Both the position numbers and the translations under genes were made by a program. Below are positions 43,725 to 48,844 of a DNA stretch of 48,844 bases, piece after piece. The stretch's first letter is position 1; every line of letters begins with the position of its first letter. The DNA lies in the NCBI GenBank assembly GCA_001314815.1, contig LJXT01000010.1, forward strand, positions 1-48,844, written 5' to 3'. The stretch is from Algoriphagus marincola HL-49 (GTDB taxonomy: Bacteria > Bacteroidota > Bacteroidia > Cytophagales > Cyclobacteriaceae). The notes below the pieces were generated by a model, which was given only the letters and a program-made list of their open reading frames with translations, did no database searches and was not told the DNA's origin.

Positions 43725-44335
43725 TGGTTATTTGAAGAAACCCTTTCTTTGTTAATTGAATATCAACAAGTTGTGATTTTATATTAGCTTGAAAAAGAAT
43801 AAACCACATAGCCACATAGGTAAGTTTTCGTAAAGGAGAAAAGGTTAGTTTTCTTTACCGTATTGAAGTGTGATTAACTACAGAGTCCTTTAGAACAATA
43901 TTTTTCAGGCCAGATATGAATTTAAAGGGCCATGTTCGCTATGGTTCTATATGGTTTAAGGAAATAAATAGGTCACATAGCCGAATAGTCTGAAGCGAAT
44001 CAGATTATACTCCATGATTATTTATTTGCCGCTATGTGTTCTATGTTTCTATGTGGTTAATAAAAATAGATAAACCACATAGCCACATAGATAAGTTTTC
44101 GTAAAGGAGAAAAGGTTAGTTTTCTTTACCGTATTGAAGTGTGATTAACTACAGAGTCCTTTAGAACAATATTTCTCACGTCAGATATGAATTTGAAGAG
44201 CTATGTTTCTATGTAGTTAAAAGAAATAGATAGGCCACATAGCTATAATTAAAAAAAGTACTGAGGCTAAATTGATCAATGGTAATCTAAAATTTAGAAT
44301 TCTAAGTAAATTCCCTTTTCTAAAAAGAGCCCTTC
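43725..44335. other. 611-bp intergenic region dominated by a repeat array
   Basis: There is no credible ORF in either direction. Positions 43725-43798 are AT-rich leader, 43799-44248 the repeat array, and 44249-44335 an AT-rich stretch that must contain the promoter of the DUF885 gene. Confidence 0.7.
43799..44248. repeat. array of palindromic CACATAG-bounded repeat units next to the GxxExxY gene
   Basis: Unit 1 is about 43799-43958, unit 2 (short) 43970-44059, unit 3 44071-44220 and a truncated unit 4 starts at about 44232. Units begin with (A)AACCACATAGCCACATAG and end with the inverse, CTATGTTTCTATGTGGTTA. Units 1 and 3 share about 130 bp with only about 8 differences, offset by 271 bp. 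The junctions between consecutive units are equal in length and nearly alike (27 nt from GTTA to ACATAG, core AAATAGAT). The unit body can form a GTAAAG/CTTTAC hairpin. No coding sequence is apparent. Confidence 0.85.
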
Positions 44336-46021
44336 ATGTTTAAAAATCTACTAATCTTCATCCTTTTCCTTATCGCTAGCTTTAATGCACAGGCTACCGA
44401 ACTAGTCCAAATGATCCAAACGTACCAAGCTGATCGAGGAGCTTTGGCGCGGTTTTATGCCAATCCCTTATCGGAAGAGTATTTTGATCGAATGGAGGCA
44501 TTCAATCTGGAATATTTGGAAACTCTGCAAAGCTATGATTATGATTCTTTTTCAGAGGATGGGAAAATCGATTACGTCTTATTTCGCAATTATCTCGAAA
44601 AAGAATTGGCAGAACTGAAGCTTGATCGAAGAGCCTTTGATGAAGTCAAATCCGTGGTTGATTTTGGAGCTCCTCTTCACCAATTTGTAGCTGATCGACG
44701 TAGAGCCAAGCAGCCGGACTCCAAGGCTTTGGCTGCAAACTGGAATCAGATTGCCAATGAGGTAGATGCCCAATTGAAACTATTGGCCAGTACTCCCAAA
44801 TACAATTCTTGGCAAAAAGCAGATCTAGCCGCTTCTGCGGTTGAGCGTCTGGCTCGCTCCTTAGGTGAGGCTTATGAATTTTATTTTGACTTTGATCCCG
44901 AATTCACCTGGTGGATGCCTGAGCCTTGGGGAAAATTAGACAAGAGCCTGAAAACTTATGCATCTGCTTTGCGAGAGCATTATACCAACTCTGTCAAAGA
45001 TGACGGAAGTGGCATCATCGGCAAACCTATCGGAAGAGAGGCTTTGCTCAATCAATTGGCTTTCGAAATGATTGCCTATTCTCCGGAAGAGCTGATCGCC
45101 GAAGCAGAGAAGCAATTTGCTTGGTGTGAAAATGAGATGCTCAAAGCCTCCAATGAACTAGGTTTTGGGGATGATTGGAAGGCAGCCTTGGAGATGGTCA
45201 AAGAAACTTATTTACCTGCAGGAGCATGGCCGGAGGAAGTTGTGAGATTGGCAGAGGAGGCTACTTCAATCATGGAAGAAAACGACTGGATCACGGTGCC
45301 CGAACTGGCGAAGGAAACTTGGCGAACCAGTATGATTTCGGCAGAGCGACAGCGTGTGAGTCCTTTCTTTTTGGGTGGAGAGGTGATTCAGATCGCCTAT
45401 CCAACTTCAGAAATGAGCCATGAAGAGAAGATGATGTCCATGCGAGGGAATAACCCTCATTTTTCTCGAGCTACTGTACAGCACGAATTGATTCCCGGTC
45501 ATCACTTGCAGCAATTTATGAATCAGCGCTACATGACTCACAGACGCTTGCTCCGTACACCATTTTGGACCGAAGGCTGGGCTTTGTATTGGGAGTTTGT
45601 GCTTTGGGACAGGGATTTTCCGAGAGATGCTAAGGATAAAGTAGGTATGTTGTTTTGGAGAATGCACCGCTGTGCACGGATCATTTTTTCTCTTAATTAT
45701 CATTTAGGGAAAATGACACCGCAAGAGTGTATTGATCTTCTGGTGGATCGGGTTGGGCATGAGTATGCCAATGCTGAGGCAGAAGTACGAAGGTCTTTTG
45801 AGGGTAGCTATGGTCCGCTTTATCAGATAGCTTATATGATTGGTGCTTTGGAGTTCTATTCCTTGCGGGAGGAAATGGTTGATTCTGGTAAAATGGAGGA
45901 GAAGGCCTTTCATGATCTGATTATGCAGCAAAACACCATGCCGGTGGAGATCTTGAGGGCAAAAGTTACTGGTCAAAGTTTGGATAAAAATCACCGTGCA
46001 AGCTGGCGCTTCTTGGATTAA
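44336..46021 (+). CDS. DUF885 family metalloprotein, exported
   Basis: A 561-residue protein with a signal peptide (LLIFILFLIASFNAQA, about residues 5-20). The family's metal motif is seen as VQHELIPGHHLQQFM (His383, Glu384, His389/390), followed by FWTEGWALYWE with a further acidic ligand. DUF885 proteins resemble M32-like metallopeptidases and are thought to be peptidases, with unknown substrate. It lies 26 bp before the M20 amidohydrolase gene, so a peptide- or acyl-amino-acid-degrading pair is likely. Confidence 0.85.
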   Translation: MFKNLLIFILFLIASFNAQATELVQMIQTYQADRGALARFYANPLSEEYFDRMEAFNLEYLETLQSYDYDSFSEDGKIDYVLFRNYLEKELAELKLDRRAFDEVKSVVDFGAPLHQFVADRRRAKQPDSKALAANWNQIANEVDAQLKLLASTPKYNSWQKADLAASAVERLARSLGEAYEFYFDFDPEFTWWMPEPWGKLDKSLKTYASALREHYTNSVKDDGSGIIGKPIGREALLNQLAFEMIAYSPEELIAEAEKQFAWCENEMLKASNELGFGDDWKAALEMVKETYLPAGAWPEEVVRLAEEATSIMEENDWITVPELAKETWRTSMISAERQRVSPFFLGGEVIQIAYPTSEMSHEEKMMSMRGNNPHFSRATVQHELIPGHHLQQFMNQRYMTHRRLLRTPFWTEGWALYWEFVLWDRDFPRDAKDKVGMLFWRMHRCARIIFSLNYHLGKMTPQECIDLLVDRVGHEYANAEAEVRRSFEGSYGPLYQIAYMIGALEFYSLREEMVDSGKMEEKAFHDLIMQQNTMPVEILRAKVTGQSLDKNHRASWRFLD

Positions 46022-46047
46022 TCCTGATATTGAAAAAAAATAGAAAG

Positions 46048-47334
46048 ATGAAGAAAATATTGATTCTCCTATGCTTTGTGGGAAGCATAGCCTACGGGCA
46101 GTCTCCTCTGCGAAGCCAAATCGATCAAAAAGCAACAGAAATCGAATCGAAGGTCATCGAATGGCGTCGCGATTTTCATAAATATCCAGAGCTTGGAAAT
46201 CAAGAATTCCGAACTGCTAAAATTGTAGCCGAGCATCTTCGGTCTTTGGGAATGGAAGTGACTGAAGAGGTCGCAGTGACAGGAGTGGTTGGTGTCTTGA
46301 GAGGTGGAAAGCCGGGCCCTATGGTTGCGCTTCGAGCAGATATGGATGCGCTTCCGGTGACTGAGCGAAATGATCTGCCCTTTAAATCTGTAAATACGGC
46401 AGTCTACAATGGACAGGAAACCGGTGTAATGCATGCTTGTGGCCACGACTCGCATGTTGCGATTTTGATGGGCGTAGCTGAGATTATGGCTAGCATGAAG
46501 GATCAGTTGAAAGGCTCGGTGAAGTTTATTTTTCAACCTGCCGAAGAGGGTGTATATGACGTGGACATTGCGGGTGCGGAATTGATGGTGAAAGAAGGAG
46601 TCATGGAAGATGTGGATGCCATATTTGGATTGCATATCTGGGCACAGATCGAAGCAGGTAAAATCGGCTATCGATCCGGGCCTTTTATGGCCGCTGTAGA
46701 TAATCTGGAAGTGACTATTACAGGTACTCAGGCGCATGGGGCCGCTCCTTGGTCCAGTGTGGATCCGATTGTTACCTCAGCGCAGGCCATCATGGGTTTG
46801 CAGACCATCCTTTCTCGAAATGTCAATATTACTGAAAACCCGGCTGTTGTTACAGTAGGGGCGATTCACGGAGGTATTCGGCATAATATCATTCCCGAAA
46901 AAGTGGAGATGATCGGAACCATCCGAACTTTTGGCGATGAGCAACAGACTTTGGTTCATAAGCGCATCACCGAGATCATCACCAATATTGCGGAAAGCGC
47001 AGGAGCAAAGGCAGATGTCAACATCGGGAAACTCTATCCATCAACGGTCAATCCACCTGAGCTAACCGCTCAAATGCTACCTACCATGGATGCGGTGGCT
47101 GGAACGGGAAACGTCATCGCCATGCCACCTGTCACCGGAGCTGAGGATTTTAGTTTCTTTCAAAGGGAAAAGCCTGGTTTCTTTATTTTCTTGGGCGGAA
47201 TGAAAAAAGGAGGTGATCCATTGACGACACCTTCGCATCATACACCGGATTTCTTCATCGAAGAAAGTGGGTTTGAGCTGGGAGTTAGGGCCTTGAGCTA
47301 CTTTGCCGTGGATTACATGGAGAGTGCACAGTAA
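46048..47334 (+). CDS. M20 amidohydrolase (N-acyl-amino acid amidohydrolase type), exported
   Basis: I start at the ATG at 46048 (428 residues); the in-frame TTG at 46030 only adds six residues before a normal signal peptide (MKKILILLCFVGSIAYGQ). It is an amidohydrolase of the IAA-amidohydrolase/hippuricase kind: RRDFHKYPELGNQEF (40-54), 'ALRADMDALPV', Cys131 and His133 in MHACGHDSH, the Glu-Glu pair 166-167 (QPAEEG) and 'THGAAPW'-like AHGAAPW. It should cleave N-acylated amino acids or peptides in the periplasm. It follows the DUF885 gene. Confidence 0.92.
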   Translation: MKKILILLCFVGSIAYGQSPLRSQIDQKATEIESKVIEWRRDFHKYPELGNQEFRTAKIVAEHLRSLGMEVTEEVAVTGVVGVLRGGKPGPMVALRADMDALPVTERNDLPFKSVNTAVYNGQETGVMHACGHDSHVAILMGVAEIMASMKDQLKGSVKFIFQPAEEGVYDVDIAGAELMVKEGVMEDVDAIFGLHIWAQIEAGKIGYRSGPFMAAVDNLEVTITGTQAHGAAPWSSVDPIVTSAQAIMGLQTILSRNVNITENPAVVTVGAIHGGIRHNIIPEKVEMIGTIRTFGDEQQTLVHKRITEIITNIAESAGAKADVNIGKLYPSTVNPPELTAQMLPTMDAVAGTGNVIAMPPVTGAEDFSFFQREKPGFFIFLGGMKKGGDPLTTPSHHTPDFFIEESGFELGVRALSYFAVDYMESAQ

Positions 47335-47356
47335 GAGTTTTGGAAAGGTTTTTTCT

Positions 47357-48091
47357 TCAAAAGCCTACCAAGAAATACAAACCCGCTGCCAAAGCTGCAC
47401 CGATAATAGGCCCTAGTATCGGAACCCAAGCATATCCCCAGTCCGAACTCCCTTTTCCTTTGATGGGTAATATCTGATGCATAATCCGAGGCCCCAAATC
47501 CCGGGCAGGATTGATCGCATAGCCGGTGGTGCCCCCTAGTGCCAAACCGATCACCAATACCAACAGCGCGACGGGAATTGCTCCGATAGACCCCAATCCA
47601 ATAGGGGTGTTGTTTTCATCTGCTATTTGGGCATCAGCAAAGTATAAAATGACGAAAATAAGAGCGAAGGTGCCGATAATCTCCGAAGTCACAGCGGTGG
47701 AGAAATTTCTGATGGCCGGGTCTGTACAGAAGGGGGCTCTTTTCAGGCCAGGGTCATCCGCCAAGTCAAAATGATCCCGATACATCAGCCAGGCTAAGCC
47801 CGAACCGATCATGGCTCCTATGATCTGGGAAAAAACATATCCCGGAACTAAAACCCAATCAAATTTACCTACCAAAGCCAGACCGATACTTACGGCAGGA
47901 TTCAAGTGAGCTCCACTGTAAGGACCTGCCACGACCACGCCGATGAATACTCCCAAAGCCCAGGCAACTGTGATGGCTATCAAACCTCCTCCATTTCCTT
48001 TGGTTCCGGGTAAAACTACGTTGGCTACTACTCCTGATCCCATCAGGAGAAGCAGTGCCGTTCCTATTATTTCTGCGATATATGGATTCAT
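47357..48091 (-). CDS. glpF: aquaglyceroporin (glycerol uptake facilitator)
   Basis: A 244-residue MIP channel with six membrane helices and both NPA boxes: N64-PA (HLNPAVSIG) and N194-PA followed by R-D198 (AINPARDLGPRI). The Asp after the second NPAR is the mark of glycerol-conducting rather than strict water channels. Its ATG follows the stop of glpK directly (TAAATG), so both are one transcription unit for glycerol uptake and phosphorylation. Confidence 0.93.
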   Translation of the reverse strand: MNPYIAEIIGTALLLLMGSGVVANVVLPGTKGNGGGLIAITVAWALGVFIGVVVAGPYSGAHLNPAVSIGLALVGKFDWVLVPGYVFSQIIGAMIGSGLAWLMYRDHFDLADDPGLKRAPFCTDPAIRNFSTAVTSEIIGTFALIFVILYFADAQIADENNTPIGLGSIGAIPVALLVLVIGLALGGTTGYAINPARDLGPRIMHQILPIKGKGSSDWGYAWVPILGPIIGAALAAGLYFLVGF

Positions 48092-48844
48092 TTATTCTAC
48101 CCAGTTTTTAGATCGTCCGACGGCCTTGTGCCAAAAATGAATAAGGTTTTCCCGCTTTTCAGAATCCATTTTCGGTTCAAAACTTTTGTCAGCTTGCCAA
48201 AGCTCCTGTATTTCGCTTCGATCTTTCCAAAAACCCACTGCTAATCCAGCCAAAAATGCAGCACCGATGGCAGTAGTTTCTATAATTTGGGGCCGTTTGA
48301 TTTCGCACTCGAGGAGGTCTGATTGAAATTGCATGAGGAAATTATTGGCCGTAGCGCCACCATCTACTCGGAGTTCTTTGGTCTTTTCACCCGCGTCTTT
48401 TTCCATTGCCTTGAGTACATCGTACACTTGATAGGCGATAGCTTCCAATGCCGCCCGGGTGAAGTGTGCGATGGTCGTTCCTCGGGTAATTCCAAAAAAA
48501 GCTCCCCGGGCATCCTGATCCCAATGTGGAGCGCCTAGTCCAGCAAGAGCCGGTACAAAATATACCCCCTCATTATCTGGCAAACTCATAGCAAGCTGCT
48601 CGGATTCTTTAGCATGACCAAAAAGCTCAATGCCATCTCGGAGCCATTGAATAGCCGCTCCGCCAATGAAGACTGACCCTTCTAGGGCATAATTGATTTC
48701 ATCTCCGATTTTCCAAGCGACGGTGGTCAAAAGTTGGTTCTTGGATCGAACAGCTTCTTTGCCGGTATTCATGACTAGAAAGCATCCCGTGCCATAGGTT
48801 GTTTTGGCCATTCCAGGTTCGGTGCATAGTTGACCGAAAAGCGC
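48092..48844 (-). CDS. glpK: glycerol kinase, C-terminal part (5' cut by window)
   Basis: The frame is open to the window edge: [22 protein letters not shown] precedes the first internal Met, exactly as in GlpK, so about 251 codons of the C-terminal half are present. Family landmarks are [13 protein letters not shown] (nucleotide region), [28 protein letters not shown] and [22 protein letters not shown]. GlpK phosphorylates glycerol to glycerol-3-phosphate after GlpF entry. Nothing suggests truncation other than the window edge. Confidence 0.97.
   Translation of the reverse strand, partial: ALFGQLCTEPGMAKTTYGTGCFLVMNTGKEAVRSKNQLLTTVAWKIGDEINYALEGSVFIGGAAIQWLRDGIELFGHAKESEQLAMSLPDNEGVYFVPALAGLGAPHWDQDARGAFFGITRGTTIAHFTRAALEAIAYQVYDVLKAMEKDAGEKTKELRVDGGATANNFLMQFQSDLLECEIKRPQIIETTAIGAAFLAGLAVGFWKDRSEIQELWQADKSFEPKMDSEKRENLIHFWHKAVGRSKNWVE

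Noticed and set aside
43799-44248. CRISPR array
   Set aside because: Units are 90-160 bp with conserved bodies and short conserved junctions, only about four copies, and no cas genes; this is not repeat-spacer structure.
46069-46737. 222-residue minus-strand ORF
   Set aside because: Fully antisense to the well-supported M20 amidohydrolase and with no recognisable domain; a shadow of the coding strand.

Overview
The window comes from a Bacteroidota chromosome, most likely order Cytophagales and close to Algoriphagus/Cyclobacteriaceae. The evidence is a gldKLMN type IX secretion cluster, a PorP/SprF protein, a DUF4271-hemD pair, an F-type ATPase operon without beta and epsilon genes, TAnnTTTG-type promoter boxes and almost no Shine-Dalgarno sequences. 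No rRNA, tRNA, integrase, transposase or CRISPR array was recognised. The genus is an inference from gene content.

Region 1 (1-15.4 kb) is core and secretion: the tail of a BamA/TamA-like barrel, DUF4271, hemD, porP/sprF and gldK-gldL-gldM-gldN on the + strand. On the - strand follow uvrC, a class A penicillin-binding protein and a PorW/SprE-like TPR lipoprotein. Six of these genes belong to or are linked with the type IX secretion/gliding machine. Region 2 (15.4-21.1 kb) is the ATP synthase operon atpZ-atpI-like-atpB-E-F-H-A-G, closed by a good terminator; a 200-bp nested palindromic element sits directly in front of it.

Region 3 (21.1-25.2 kb) is accessory and visibly AT-richer. It holds a translationally coupled HNH nuclease plus a methyltransferase-HIT fusion, an AAA ATPase preceded by tandem copies of a hyphenated palindrome, and a DoxX membrane protein. 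Region 4 (25.2-31.2 kb) is a complete trans-4-hydroxyproline catabolic set (deaminase, ketoglutarate-semialdehyde dehydrogenase, 2-epimerase, FAD oxidoreductase) with a divergent AraC regulator. Every gap inside the operon is filled by palindromic repeat DNA.

Region 5 (31.2-41.8 kb, - strand) carries an AbiEii-type toxin with a DUF6922 partner, an M20 peptidase, a DUF5715 M15-like protein, an unusual polysaccharide deacetylase overlapping a GH9 glycosidase, and an ABC transporter whose permease is fused to an M1-type aminopeptidase. Region 6 (42-48.8 kb) has a double-VOC lipoprotein, a GxxExxY (PDDEXK-like) protein followed by an array of palindromic CACATAG-bounded repeat units, a DUF885 metalloprotein, an M20 amidohydrolase, and glpF plus the C-terminal part of glpK.

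The best candidates for something undescribed are the GxxExxY gene with its repeat array (43.3-44.25 kb) and the HNH/methyltransferase-HIT pair with the neighbouring palindrome-controlled AAA ATPase (21.2-24.4 kb). Most of the remainder is ordinary chromosomal content.
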